From contig NZ_CP084560.1 in NCBI RefSeq assembly GCF_021789175.1, positions 186,001-250,000 of the forward strand: a DNA stretch of 64,000 bases. Direction: 5' to 3'. Position 1 is the stretch's first letter, and every line of letters starts with the position of its first letter. The stretch comes from Arthrobacter sp. FW306-2-2C-D06B. GTDB lineage: Bacteria > Actinomycetota > Actinomycetes > Actinomycetales > Micrococcaceae. Positions 25,573-34,301 of this stretch are shown here, piece after piece. A model generated the notes under the pieces. The model had not been told where the DNA came from, searched no databases, and worked only from the letters and a program-made list of their open reading frames with translations. Position numbers and translations under genes: made by a program.

Positions 25573-26589
25573 ATGGCACCTCCATCCGCCCGGCGGCCAA
25601 CGATCATGGACGTGGCCGAACGCGCCGGCGTTTCCAAGTCGTTGGTCTCACTCGTGCTGCGCGACTCACCGCGCGTCAGTGACGAACGCCGCCAGCGGGT
25701 GCTCAAGGCCGTCGAAGAGATGGGCTTCGAGTTGAACCTCGCAGCCCGGTCCCTGGCAACACGGGACAGCGGAACCATCGGTGTGCTGGTCAGCGATATG
25801 CACAACCCGTGGGCCTTTGACGTCGCCGACGCCGCACGGACCGTACTTGAAGAGGCCGGGCACACCGTCCTCTTCAGTGCGGTCACGGCGGCCGGCAGGG
25901 GAGTGGACCAGTCCATCCTCCAGGCCTTCCGGGACTTACGGGTCGCGGGCCTGCTCGTCGTCGGAACGGTGCCTGACAAGGCACCCTTCAACCGTGCTGT
26001 TTCCGGAGGGGCCGTGGTCTTTGCCGGTGGGGGACCGGATTACATCGACACGGCCGATATCGTTCGAAGCGACGATGCCCTTGGCATGTCCATGGTTGTT
26101 GAGCACTTGATCGCCCAGGGACACGAAAACATCGTGCACCTCGGCGGCCTTGGTGGTTCGGTTGGCCGGGAACGTGTGGACGGTTATTCGGCGGCAATGG
26201 AAGAGCACGGGTTGGCCCGCTATATCCGCGTGGTCGACGCCGACTTCTTCCAGGAGTCCGGCTATGTTGCCGCGCAACGGGCCTTGGGTTCGCGCTCCGA
26301 GCACCAGCGCCCCACAGCGCTGGCCTGCATCAACGACCTCGCCGCGTTTGGTGCCATGACAGCTGCCGATGAACGCGGAGTCGAAATAGCCGTCACTGGT
26401 TATGACAACATCGCGCTGGGTGCGATGCCGCGCCTGGGCCTGACCACCGTCGATCCCGACAGCTCCACCATTGGCGTCACAGGGGCCAAAACCCTCCTGG
26501 AACGCATCCATGGTGAAGGCAGCGGGTTCGTCCACCATTCCGTCACGCCCCACTTGGTCGTGCGGAAATCCAGCCTCCTCGGCCTTTAG
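25573..26589 (+). CDS. LacI-family transcriptional regulator
   Basis: It starts two bases after the preceding stop. The 338-residue protein has the LacI helix-turn-helix TIMDVAERAGVSKSLVSLVL (residues about 10-30), then the hinge and a periplasmic-binding-like ligand domain. Lying inside the catabolic cluster, it is the natural repressor for the TGGAACGCTCCA/TGGAGCGTTCCA operator pair at 16871-16924, presumably released by a pathway intermediate. That pairing is inferred. Confidence 0.87.
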   Translation: MAPPSARRPTIMDVAERAGVSKSLVSLVLRDSPRVSDERRQRVLKAVEEMGFELNLAARSLATRDSGTIGVLVSDMHNPWAFDVADAARTVLEEAGHTVLFSAVTAAGRGVDQSILQAFRDLRVAGLLVVGTVPDKAPFNRAVSGGAVVFAGGGPDYIDTADIVRSDDALGMSMVVEHLIAQGHENIVHLGGLGGSVGRERVDGYSAAMEEHGLARYIRVVDADFFQESGYVAAQRALGSRSEHQRPTALACINDLAAFGAMTAADERGVEIAVTGYDNIALGAMPRLGLTTVDPDSSTIGVTGAKTLLERIHGEGSGFVHHSVTPHLVVRKSSLLGL

Positions 26590-26644
26590 AACACACAGGC
26601 CTCTAGACCACACAGGCCTTTAGAACACACAGGCCTCTAGAAAC
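26584..26644. repeat. 17-bp tandem repeat, three copies plus a partial
   Basis: Units CTTTAGAACACACAGGC (26584), CTCTAGACCACACAGGC (26601) and CTTTAGAACACACAGGC (26618), then a partial unit from 26635. The array begins in the last codons and stop of the LacI gene and fills half of the gap before the next gene. Units 1 and 3 are identical, so duplication is recent or two-unit. There is no spacer, so this is not CRISPR. Confidence 0.85.
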
Positions 26645-26712
26645 GCCTCCAGCAACACCGATAACAGCGCAATTTCCGGCGCAATCCCATACCCACATCT
26701 TCAAGGATGACG

Positions 26713-27645
26713 ATGGCTTCCATAACCACACCCCAAATCTTTGTCGCTCTCGGCAGCGTAGAGCCGGACCTCGTGGAACCGCTCCTCTCCGAACACCAGC
26801 GGCTCATCCAGGACCCCACCGCCGAGGACCTGGCCAATGCCGATGCCGCGATCGTCAGGGCTGCCTACCGCGTGGACCGGGAACTGTTGGACCGCATGCC
26901 CGCCCTCAAAGTCATCGCCAGGACCGGCGTCGGAACCGACCTTGTGGACGTCGCCGAAGCCAGCCGACGCGGAATCCCGGTGGTCATCACGCCCGGAAGC
27001 AACACCGCCTCGGTGGCCGAAGGCGTGTTCGCCCACCTGCTGGCGCTCGTCAAGAAGCTCTCTCCACTGACCGCGCTGGTCCGCGAGGGACGCTGGGAGC
27101 AGCGTGCCGCCGTCGGCGTCGGAGACCTCGAGGGATTCACGCTCGGCATCATCGGTTACGGCCGCATTGGCCGCCGGGTGGCGCGTATCGCCGAGGCCTT
27201 CGAGCTGAAGGTACTGGCCTACGATCCTTTCGCCGAAATCCCCGCCGAGATCCGCTGTGACACCGTGGAGGAGCTCCTTGCAGGCAGCGACTTCGTCACC
27301 CTCCACGCGCCCCTCACACCGGAAAACCACAACCTCATCAACGCGGACCGGCTCAAGGCCATGAAGCCCGGAGCGATCCTCGTCAACTGCAGCCGCGGAG
27401 GCCTCGTCGACCTCGACGCCGCCCACGAAGCATTGCAGTCCGGCCATCTTTCCGGGCTCGGGCTGGACGTGTACGATCCCGAGCCGCCCGCCCACCACCC
27501 ATTGTTCGATCTCGAAAACGTCGTCCTGACTCCGCACCTGATGGGATTCACCCGCCAAGGCATGGCCCACACGGTCAGGGATGCTGCCCAAGGCGCGGTT
27601 GACGTCCTCGCGGGCCGCGCACCCGCCGCGGTGGCAACGCCGTGA
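26713..27645 (+). CDS. D-2-hydroxyacid dehydrogenase (phosphoglycerate-dehydrogenase-like)
   Basis: The second of two close ATGs is chosen because AAGGA lies five bases before it; the first, at 26707, abuts that sequence. The 310-residue protein has the NAD motif IIGYGRIGRRVARIAE. Catalytic residues sit in NCSRGGLVD (Arg), YDPEPP (Glu) and LTPHLMGFT (His). It interconverts a 2-keto acid and a D-2-hydroxy acid. Such an enzyme is not part of the standard inositol route, so its presence hints at a modified lower pathway. Confidence 0.85.
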   Translation: MASITTPQIFVALGSVEPDLVEPLLSEHQRLIQDPTAEDLANADAAIVRAAYRVDRELLDRMPALKVIARTGVGTDLVDVAEASRRGIPVVITPGSNTASVAEGVFAHLLALVKKLSPLTALVREGRWEQRAAVGVGDLEGFTLGIIGYGRIGRRVARIAEAFELKVLAYDPFAEIPAEIRCDTVEELLAGSDFVTLHAPLTPENHNLINADRLKAMKPGAILVNCSRGGLVDLDAAHEALQSGHLSGLGLDVYDPEPPAHHPLFDLENVVLTPHLMGFTRQGMAHTVRDAAQGAVDVLAGRAPAAVATP

Positions 27646-27736
27646 CGGCTCTGAACTTGGGCGCGTCCCCGTCCACCATCCAGAACCAACCCAAGTCCGG
27701 ATTTTCCCGGGCAACCCGCTAGAAAGGACCCCACAC

Positions 27737-28768
27737 ATGTCCACTGAACGCCTCCTGAAGGTCGCGCTGTTCGGTTCCGGCCGCATCGGGCAGGTCCACG
27801 CCCGGAACATTGCCGAGCACCCGGACCTGGAACTGGCATGGATCGCCGACCCATTCATTGAAGGAGCCCGCACGTTGGCGGCCGGGACCGGCGCTATCGC
27901 CGTCGAGTCAGCCGACGAGGTTTTCGCGAACGGTGACCTTGACGCCGTCGTGATCGGATCGCCCACCAGCACGCACGTGGACCTGATCTCGCGCGCCATG
28001 GCGCAAGGCGTGGCAGCCCTCTGCGAAAAGCCGATCGACCTCGACATCGAGCGGGCGCTCGCTTGCCGGGACGCGATCAAGGGCAACAACACGCCCCTCA
28101 TGCTCGGGTTCAACCGGCGCTTCGATCCCCACTTCGCGGCCATCCAGTCGCGCGTCGCTGCGGGTGAAATCGGCCGCCTCGAACAGCTGACCATCATCAG
28201 CCGCGATCCCGCTCCTGCACCCGCTGCCTACATCGCCACCTCTGGCGGGATCTTCCGGGACCAGAGCATCCACGACCTGGACATGGCCCGGTTCTTCGTC
28301 CCTGACATCATCGAGGTTTCGGCCACCGGCTCTAACTTGTTCTGCGACTACATCGAGGAAGCCGGGGACTTCGACTCGGTTGTCATCACCCTCAAGGGCC
28401 GCGACGGCGAGCTGGTCACCATCACCAACTCCCGCCACAGCGCCTTCGGCCACGACCAGCGACTGGAGGCGTTCGGCAGCGAGGGGATGCTCAGCGCAGG
28501 CAACGTCACCCCGACGACGGTGCGCAAGTATGGCGCCGCGGGCACCGAAGAGTCCGATGCCTACTTGCCGTTCTTCCTGGAGCGTTACGCCGCGGCTTAC
28601 CGGAACGAGTTGGACAGCTTCGCCAAGGCCATCCGCGCGGGCACCCCCTGCAGCCCGGGATTCGACGACGGCCTGCAGGCACTCGCTTTGGCCAACGCGG
28701 CCGAAGAGTCCGCCCGCTCCGGCCGCGCCGTCAGGATCGAAAATTCGGTCAAGATCGGGCAGCTGTAG
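27737..28768 (+). CDS. iolG: inositol 2-dehydrogenase
   Basis: The ATG with GAAAGGA eight bases upstream begins a 343-residue protein. It has the Rossmann motif ALFGSGRIGQVHARNI, the CEKPIDLD motif, LGFNRRFDPHF and GGIFRDQSIHDLDMARFF. The last is typical of IolG, with the catalytic Asp/His pair in the HDLDMARF segment. It oxidises myo-inositol to scyllo-inosose with NAD. It sits directly upstream of an SDR and iolE. Confidence 0.9.
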   Translation: MSTERLLKVALFGSGRIGQVHARNIAEHPDLELAWIADPFIEGARTLAAGTGAIAVESADEVFANGDLDAVVIGSPTSTHVDLISRAMAQGVAALCEKPIDLDIERALACRDAIKGNNTPLMLGFNRRFDPHFAAIQSRVAAGEIGRLEQLTIISRDPAPAPAAYIATSGGIFRDQSIHDLDMARFFVPDIIEVSATGSNLFCDYIEEAGDFDSVVITLKGRDGELVTITNSRHSAFGHDQRLEAFGSEGMLSAGNVTPTTVRKYGAAGTEESDAYLPFFLERYAAAYRNELDSFAKAIRAGTPCSPGFDDGLQALALANAAEESARSGRAVRIENSVKIGQL

Positions 28769-28770
28769 CC

Positions 28771-29550
28771 ATGCCACTTCTCCAGGACAAAGTCATCCTG
28801 ATCAGCGGGGGCACGCAGGGTTTGGGCGCCGGAGTCGCGAGACGCGCGGCGGCCGAGGGTGCAGCCGGGATCGCCGTCACAGGCCGGAACGCGGACTCGG
28901 GTGAGCGGCTCGCCGCGGAAATCACGGCATCCGGCGTCGAAACCCGGTTCATCAAGACCGATCTTACCGACGTCGAACAGGCCCGGAACTCGGTGCTCGA
29001 GACGATCAACGCCTTCGGCCAACTCGACTGTGCGGTCAATGCGGCCGGCCTGACCACCCGCGGCACCATGCTGGACACGACGCCCGAACTTTTCGACGCG
29101 CACATCGCGGTGAACCTGAAATCGCCGTTCTTCATCATGGCCGAAACCATCAAGCATCTTTGTAGCAGGGGTGTGCCAGGAAGCATCGTGAACGTGATCT
29201 CCATCGCCGAACTCGGCGGGCAGCCGTACTTGGCGCCGTATGTGGCCGCCAAGGCCGGCCTGGCCGGAGCAACCCGCAACGCGGCACATGCCCACCGTTG
29301 GGACAAGATCCGCATCAACGGGCTCGACATCGGCTGGACCGCCACGGACGGCGAAGCCGAAACCCAGAAGAAATTCCACGGCGCAGGGGACGACTGGCTG
29401 GAGAAAGCCAACGCATCCGTCCCCATGGGAAAGCTCGGACAAGTGGACGAGATCGCCGAATTCATTGTCTTTCTCCTCTCCGACCGGAGCGGTGTTGTCA
29501 CAGGTTCGGTCATCGACTGGGACCAGAACGTATATGGAGGATCAGATTGA
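28771..29550 (+). CDS. short-chain dehydrogenase/reductase in the inositol cluster
   Basis: It starts two bases after iolG. The 259-residue protein has the glycine motif SGGTQGLGAGVA near residue 12. The catalytic tyrosine and lysine are in YVAAKAG, with a Ser in NVISIAEL. The position of NAD-binding NAAG is conserved as VNAAGL. Its place between iolG and iolE suggests oxidation or reduction of a cyclitol or keto-cyclitol. The end overlaps the iolE TTG start. Confidence 0.85.
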   Translation: MPLLQDKVILISGGTQGLGAGVARRAAAEGAAGIAVTGRNADSGERLAAEITASGVETRFIKTDLTDVEQARNSVLETINAFGQLDCAVNAAGLTTRGTMLDTTPELFDAHIAVNLKSPFFIMAETIKHLCSRGVPGSIVNVISIAELGGQPYLAPYVAAKAGLAGATRNAAHAHRWDKIRINGLDIGWTATDGEAETQKKFHGAGDDWLEKANASVPMGKLGQVDEIAEFIVFLLSDRSGVVTGSVIDWDQNVYGGSD

Positions 29551-30434
29551 GTACCATCACCAAGCGCCTTGCCGCAGCACCCATTTCCTGGGGCGTCTGT
29601 GAAGTCCCCGGATGGGGCCACCAGCTCGAGGCGGAGCGGGTCCTGTCCGAAATGACCGCGCTGGGCATCAGCGCCACCGAGTTCGGCCCCGCCGGGTTTC
29701 TCCCCGAACAGGCCGCCCAACGCGCGGAAGTGCTGAAGCGGCACAACCTCCAGGCCATCGGCGGCTTCTTCCCCGTCATCCTGCACGACCCGTCCAAGAA
29801 CCCCTTGGACGTCATAGCGGCCGAGCTGGACGCATACGAAGCCGCCGGGGCTAGTGTCATGGTCCTCGCCGCGGAGACCGGCGTTGCAGGTTACGACCAG
29901 CGCCACGAGCTCGACGCCGAAGGCTGGGAACTGTTCGGCAGGAACCTTGACGCCGTGGTCAAGGCAGCCGCGGACAAGGGCATCCAGGCAGTGGTCCACC
30001 CGCACGTGGGAACCATGATCGAAAGCACCTCGGACGTGAACCGGGTCCTCAACGACACCGCCGCAAACCTGTGCCTGGACACCGGCCACCTGCTCATCGG
30101 CGGAACCGACCCCGCCCTTCTGGTTCGCGACTACGCCTCACGAATCGGCCATACCCACCTGAAGGACGTGCGCAAGGCCGTCGCGCAGCGGGTCCAGGCC
30201 GGCGAGATCTCCTATACGGACGGCGTCAAGGCAGGCATGTACGTGCCGCTGGGCCAAGGCGACGTCGGCATCGCCGGTATCGTCCGCGACCTGCTGGGCG
30301 CCGGGTACGAGGGCTGGTTCACCATGGAACAGGACACCATCCTCGAAGCCGAACCTACCGGCGACGGCCCGGTCCAGGATGTCCGCCAGTCAGTGGCCTT
30401 CCTGCGTCAACTCGAAACGGAAATCAACCGATGA
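29547..30434 (+). CDS. iolE: inosose dehydratase
   Basis: A TTG start is chosen because GGAGG lies six bases upstream and the codon overlaps the preceding stop (TTGA). It gives MSTITKRLAAAPISWGVCE. The PISWGVCEVPGWG opening is diagnostic of IolE, and the 295-residue TIM barrel has the later VHPHVGTMIES and HLKDVR metal-binding segments. IolE dehydrates scyllo-inosose to the diketone used by IolD. Use of TTG with a strong Shine-Dalgarno is notable. Confidence 0.92.
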   Translation: MSTITKRLAAAPISWGVCEVPGWGHQLEAERVLSEMTALGISATEFGPAGFLPEQAAQRAEVLKRHNLQAIGGFFPVILHDPSKNPLDVIAAELDAYEAAGASVMVLAAETGVAGYDQRHELDAEGWELFGRNLDAVVKAAADKGIQAVVHPHVGTMIESTSDVNRVLNDTAANLCLDTGHLLIGGTDPALLVRDYASRIGHTHLKDVRKAVAQRVQAGEISYTDGVKAGMYVPLGQGDVGIAGIVRDLLGAGYEGWFTMEQDTILEAEPTGDGPVQDVRQSVAFLRQLETEINR

Positions 30435-31456
30435 GCGCGGTCCGCTGGGGAGTGCTGACCACGGCGCGGATCGCCCAAGGCAGGTTCCTGCCCGCCATGA
30501 GCCGGGCCCGGAACGCGGTGGCATCGGCCATCAGCAGCCCGAACGGAAAAGCAGCCGAAGTCGCAGAGCGCTTCGGCATCCCGGCCGCCTATTCTTCCCA
30601 CGAGGAATTGCTGGCCGATCCAAGCATCGAAGCCGTCTACCTGCCCTTCCCCAATTCGCTGCACGCCGACTGGATTGTTGCGGCCGCGGAGGCTGGAAAG
30701 GACATCCTCTGCGAGAAGCCGCTCGTCGCCAACACCCACGACTATCGCCGGGTGCTCGAAGCCTGCGAACGCAACGGCGTGAACCTGATGGAAGCGTTCA
30801 TGTACCGCTTCCACCCCCAGCACCAGAAGGTCCGTGAGTTCATCGACTCGGGCAAGATCGGCGACTTGGTGTCCATGCATGCCCGCTTCCACTTCGTCAT
30901 GGACCGAAGCGAAGGCGAGGTCCGCCTCCAGCCGGGAATGGACGGAGGTGCACTCAACGACGTCGGATGCTACGCCGTCGACATCATGAACATGGTCATG
31001 GGCCGCGCGCCGCAAACCGTCTTCGGCAAAGGCACAAGCCGCACGGACGCGGTGGAAACCACTATGGCCGCGATCCTGGACTATGGGGACGTCCTGGGAA
31101 CGCTCGACTGCGGTTTCGAGGGCCCGCGCACCAACACGTTCCAGATCATCGGTACGAAAGGCCAGATCACCCTGGACAAGGCCTTCGACCCGGATCCGGG
31201 CGAAATTGCCCGCGTTACGGTGTCCTTCCGCGACGGCCGGACTGAGTCTGTCGACATCGGGGAAGACCCGTTCAAGACCGAAATCGAACGGTTCAGCGCG
31301 TGGGTGCGCAACTCCGGACCCGAACTCGTCCAGAGGGAATTGACCGAACAGAACCTGGCTGTGCGCCTGGCGCTCCAGGAATCACTTGCCACCGGCTTGC
31401 CACGGGATGTCAATGACGTACATGCCGTGGAGCACCACCTACTACAGGAGCAGTAA
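30431..31456 (+). CDS. Gfo/Idh/MocA-family oxidoreductase
   Basis: It overlaps the iolE stop in ATGA and ends in TAATG with iolA, so it is tightly coupled to both. The 341-residue protein has LTTARIAQGRFLPAM, LCEKPLVAN and MEAFMYRFHPQH. This pattern is closer to the glucose-fructose oxidoreductase/dihydrodiol dehydrogenase branch than to classical IolG. It is probably an NAD(P) dehydrogenase for an inositol isomer or derived sugar; the substrate is unknown. Confidence 0.83.
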   Translation: MSAVRWGVLTTARIAQGRFLPAMSRARNAVASAISSPNGKAAEVAERFGIPAAYSSHEELLADPSIEAVYLPFPNSLHADWIVAAAEAGKDILCEKPLVANTHDYRRVLEACERNGVNLMEAFMYRFHPQHQKVREFIDSGKIGDLVSMHARFHFVMDRSEGEVRLQPGMDGGALNDVGCYAVDIMNMVMGRAPQTVFGKGTSRTDAVETTMAAILDYGDVLGTLDCGFEGPRTNTFQIIGTKGQITLDKAFDPDPGEIARVTVSFRDGRTESVDIGEDPFKTEIERFSAWVRNSGPELVQRELTEQNLAVRLALQESLATGLPRDVNDVHAVEHHLLQEQ

Positions 31457-32949
31457 TGACCATCATCAACCACTTCATCAGCGGAGCCGAAGCTGCCGGT
31501 AGCGGAACGGGCACCAAGCCCGTCTACAACCCGGCCACGGGTGCCGTGACTGCCCAGCTTCGCCTGGCCGACCTGGCTGATCTCGACGCCACCGTCGCCG
31601 CCGCAAAGGAGGCCGCTGCGAGCTGGGGCGACATTTCGCTGGCCAAGCGCACTGCCGTGCTGTTCAAATTCCGTGAGCTTGTCGCCGCGCATGTGGACGA
31701 ACTCGCGGCCCTGATCACCGCCGAACACGGCAAGGTCCTCAACGACGCCAAGGGCGAGATCGGCCGCGGCCTGGAGGTCATCGAGTTCGCCTGCGGCATC
31801 CCGCAGTTGCTCAAGGGCGAGTACTCGGACCAGGTCTCCACCGGCATCGACGTGTTCTCGTTCCGGGAGCCCGTCGGCGTGGTGGCGGGCATTACCCCGT
31901 TCAATTTCCCGGTGATGGTGCCGCTGTGGATGGCTCCCATGGCGATCGCCACCGGCAACGCGTTCATCCTCAAGCCTTCCCACCGCGTGCCCTCGGCCGC
32001 GATGCTGTTGGCAAAGCTGTGGAAGGACGCCGGCCTGCCCGACGGGGTGTTCCAGGTCCTGCACGGTGACCGCGATGTCATCTCCGGGCTCCTGACGCAC
32101 CCGGACGTGGACGCCATTTCCTTCGTGGGCTCCACCCCTGTTGCGAAGCACATCCTTGAAGTGGCAACGGCCCACGGCAAGCGGGTCCAGGCCTTGGGCG
32201 GGGCGAAGAACCACGCGATCATCATGCCCGACGCCGACCTGGACAACGCTGCCGACCATCTGGCCGCAGCGGCCTTCGGTTCCGCCGGGCAGCGTTGCAT
32301 GGCAATCTCGGTTGCGGTCGCCGTCGGCGATGCCGCCGATCTGCTGGTGAAGAAGGTCGAAGAACGCGCCCTCGACGTCAAGGTCAAGAACGGCACCGAA
32401 GCCGACGCCGACATGGGTCCTGTCATCAGTCCCGCGTCCCGGGAGTTCATCGTCAAGACGGTGACCGAGGCGGAGCAGGCCGGCGCCGCGATGGTCGTGG
32501 ACGGCCGCGACCTCGTGGTCCCCGGCCACGAAGAGGGCTTCTGGGTCGGCCCCACCGTGATCGACCACGTCAAGACCGAAATGAGCGCCTACACGGAAGA
32601 AATCTTCGGCCCGGTCCTGGTCGTCCTCCGGGTCGAGGACCTCGACGAAGGCATCAAGCTGATCAATGCCAATCCCTACGGCAACGGCACGGCGATCTTC
32701 ACGTCCTCCGGCGCCAGCGCCCGCAAGTTCCAGCGTTCCGTGGACGTCGGCATGATCGGCATCAACGTGCCCTTGCCGGTTCCTGTTGCCTACTACTCCT
32801 TCGGCGGCTGGAAGGCCTCCCTCTTTGGAGACAAGCACATCTACGGTCCCGAAGGCGTCTCCTTCTACACCCGAGGCAAGGTCATCACGTCCCGCTGGCC
32901 TGAGTCGACCCACGCCTCGGGAGCGTCGTACAACTTCCCGTCGAACTAA
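31456..32949 (+). CDS. iolA: methylmalonate-semialdehyde dehydrogenase (CoA-acylating)
   Basis: The 497-residue protein begins in a TAATG overlap. ALDH landmarks include PFNFPVMVPLWMAPMA, FVGSTPVAKHI and catalytic C281 in SAGQRCMAIS, the RCM triad seen in MmsA/IolA. The enzyme converts malonate or methylmalonate semialdehyde to acetyl- or propionyl-CoA and is the last step of inositol and valine breakdown. It closes the apparent operon, and a palindromic repeat follows immediately. Confidence 0.92.
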   Translation: MTIINHFISGAEAAGSGTGTKPVYNPATGAVTAQLRLADLADLDATVAAAKEAAASWGDISLAKRTAVLFKFRELVAAHVDELAALITAEHGKVLNDAKGEIGRGLEVIEFACGIPQLLKGEYSDQVSTGIDVFSFREPVGVVAGITPFNFPVMVPLWMAPMAIATGNAFILKPSHRVPSAAMLLAKLWKDAGLPDGVFQVLHGDRDVISGLLTHPDVDAISFVGSTPVAKHILEVATAHGKRVQALGGAKNHAIIMPDADLDNAADHLAAAAFGSAGQRCMAISVAVAVGDAADLLVKKVEERALDVKVKNGTEADADMGPVISPASREFIVKTVTEAEQAGAAMVVDGRDLVVPGHEEGFWVGPTVIDHVKTEMSAYTEEIFGPVLVVLRVEDLDEGIKLINANPYGNGTAIFTSSGASARKFQRSVDVGMIGINVPLPVPVAYYSFGGWKASLFGDKHIYGPEGVSFYTRGKVITSRWPESTHASGASYNFPSN

Positions 32950-32959
32950 CCCCCACCGG

Positions 32960-33025
32960 CCCAACTGACTCGCAGTTAATGTCGTTTTGAGCCCGCATAA
33001 CGACAACTACTGCGGGTCAGTTGGG
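32960..33025. repeat. 66-bp palindromic repeat, family 1 copy A
   Basis: CCCAACTGACTCGCAGTTAA (from 32960) is mirrored by the end TACTGCGGGTCAGTTGGG, with an inner AATGTCGTT and matching AACGACA. The same 66-base element recurs at 41636-41701. It lies directly after iolA and would fold into one long hairpin, so it could also end the iol transcript. Confidence 0.85.
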
Positions 33026-33061
33026 TCGACGGGTGTTTCGAAACAGTGGCAGGATCGAACC

Positions 33062-33520
33062 ATGACTGTGTCGTTCACATGCCATACGCATATCGGAATG
33101 GAACCCGGGGAACTCTTCGACCTTGCCCGCAACGTCGACGCCCACGTTGGCTCGATGGCCACGTCCCGGGAGCGCGCAGTGGCCGGCGTCGTGTCCGGGC
33201 TGCTGTCGGAAGGCGACGAGGTCACCTGGCAGGCCTGGCATTTCGCTGTACCCCTGCGAATGAGCAGCCGCATCACCCGGTTTCGCTTCCCTGATTCGTT
33301 TACGGACGAGCAAGTGCGGGGTCCCTTCCGGTTCTTCCGGCACGTGCACGAGTTCCTTCCCGACGACGACGGCGGCACGCTCATGATCGATCGCGTCGAG
33401 TTCGCGGCGCCCTTCGGCGTCGTGGGCCGGCTTGCGGAGAAAGCTTTCCTGGGGCGATATCTGCGTAACCTCATCGAACGGCGCAACGAATACCTTGCCC
33501 GCAACGGTGCCGCCGCATGA
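33062..33520 (+). CDS. SRPBCC-like small-ligand-binding protein
   Basis: The 152-residue product starts at an ATG in a weak Shine-Dalgarno context. The pattern of an N-terminal strand, HIGMEPGELFDLARNVDAH, a central FRFPDSFTDEQVRGPFRFFRHVHEFLPDDDGGTLMIDRVEF and a long C-terminal helix (FLGRYLRNLIERRNEYL) is that of the START/SRPBCC fold. The ligand is unknown. Its stop overlaps the following GNAT start in ATGA. Confidence 0.72.
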   Translation: MTVSFTCHTHIGMEPGELFDLARNVDAHVGSMATSRERAVAGVVSGLLSEGDEVTWQAWHFAVPLRMSSRITRFRFPDSFTDEQVRGPFRFFRHVHEFLPDDDGGTLMIDRVEFAAPFGVVGRLAEKAFLGRYLRNLIERRNEYLARNGAAA

Positions 33521-34059
33521 TCAGGACGGCCCGAGCGGACGAACTGGAACGGCTTCGCGGGATCGAATTCGCGGCCGGGGAGATCTTCCGTTCCTGCGGA
33601 ATGGACGCCATCGCAGACGACGAGCCGTTGACCGTCACCGAGCTAGCTCTCTACCAGGCGCGCGGCGGTGTTTTGGTGTTTTCCGACGCGTCAGACGTGC
33701 CCGTGGCCTATCTCCTGCTTGAACGCCTCGACGGAAATGCCCACGTGGAGCAGTTGAGCGTCCACCCATCGCACGCGCGGCAAGGCCTCGGGAGCGAGCT
33801 GCTGGACGTCGCCGAAAAGTGGGCACACGCCGAGGGCTTGGAATGGCTGACCCTGACCACTTTCCGCGATGTTCCGTGGAATGCGCCCTACTATCGCAGG
33901 CTGGGTTTCGAGGAACTGGATCCGGAGATGTTGGAGGACGGACTCCGGGGCATCCTGGAATGCGAGGGCTTGGTGGGCCTCAGCCGTTGGCCGAGGATCG
34001 CCATGCGGCGGCGCGTCAGATCAATCCTCACTCAGGGGAATTCCGTCAGTCTGTATTGA
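33517..34059 (+). CDS. GNAT-family N-acetyltransferase
   Basis: The 180-residue protein starts inside the preceding stop. The acetyl-CoA loop is HPSHARQGLGSELL, preceded by the beta-4 strand HVEQLSV and followed by LTLTTFRDVPWNAPYYRRLGFEEL, all standard GNAT motifs. The substrate is unknown. It is probably co-transcribed with the SRPBCC gene and ends 31 bases before the HTH gene. Confidence 0.85.
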   Translation: MIRTARADELERLRGIEFAAGEIFRSCGMDAIADDEPLTVTELALYQARGGVLVFSDASDVPVAYLLLERLDGNAHVEQLSVHPSHARQGLGSELLDVAEKWAHAEGLEWLTLTTFRDVPWNAPYYRRLGFEELDPEMLEDGLRGILECEGLVGLSRWPRIAMRRRVRSILTQGNSVSLY

Positions 34060-34090
34060 CACGCGCATGCTGTCAGTTCAAACTGACAGC
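34045..34090. promoter_or_regulatory. doubled palindromic operator and promoter of the HTH/Clp-N pair
   Basis: GTCAGT-N4-ATTGAC (34045-34060) and GTCAGT-N4-ACTGAC (34072-34087) are two copies of one inverted repeat, 27 bases apart. The second extends to a perfect ten-base inverted repeat (GCTGTCAGTT / AACTGACAGC, 34069-34090) ending at the ATG. TTGACA at 34056-34061 and CAAACT at 34079-34084 (17-base spacing) would be the promoter, giving a leaderless message. The operator copies overlap the -35 and -10, so autoregulation is likely. Confidence 0.6.
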
Positions 34091-34294
34091 ATGAACGGTG
34101 ATGAGCTGACTTCCCACATCCCTGCGACGGATCCCGCAATCGGCCTCCGCGCGGTCGGTGCCCTGCATCGCTTGGCCGAAAAAGTCGAGGCCACCAACGT
34201 GGGCCTTGCGCGGCAGCAGGGCTGGTCCTGGGAGCAAATCGGTGATGCTTTGGGCGTCTCCAAGCAGTCGGTCCACGCCAAATACGGAAAGTGA
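34091..34294 (+). CDS. small helix-turn-helix protein
   Basis: A 67-residue protein whose ATG directly follows a perfect palindrome. The C-terminal half, RQQGWSWEQIGDALGVSKQS, is a helix-turn-helix, and the N-terminal half is a single helix (IGLRAVGALHRLAEKVEATN). Small HTH proteins paired with a stand-alone Clp N-terminal domain protein recur in actinobacteria. It probably binds the adjacent GTCAGT-N4-AYTGAC sites; that is inference. Confidence 0.78.
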   Translation: MNGDELTSHIPATDPAIGLRAVGALHRLAEKVEATNVGLARQQGWSWEQIGDALGVSKQSVHAKYGK

Positions 34295-34301
34295 GCCTGC
34301 C

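Noticed and set aside
26584..26644. Possible CRISPR-like array
   Set aside because: The 17-bp units abut without spacers and number only three, so this is a simple tandem repeat.
31081..33006. 641-codon frame antisense to iolA and the preceding oxidoreductase
   Set aside because: Long antisense frames are common in GC-rich genes. It lies opposite a clear IolA with intact catalytic motifs and resembles no protein family.
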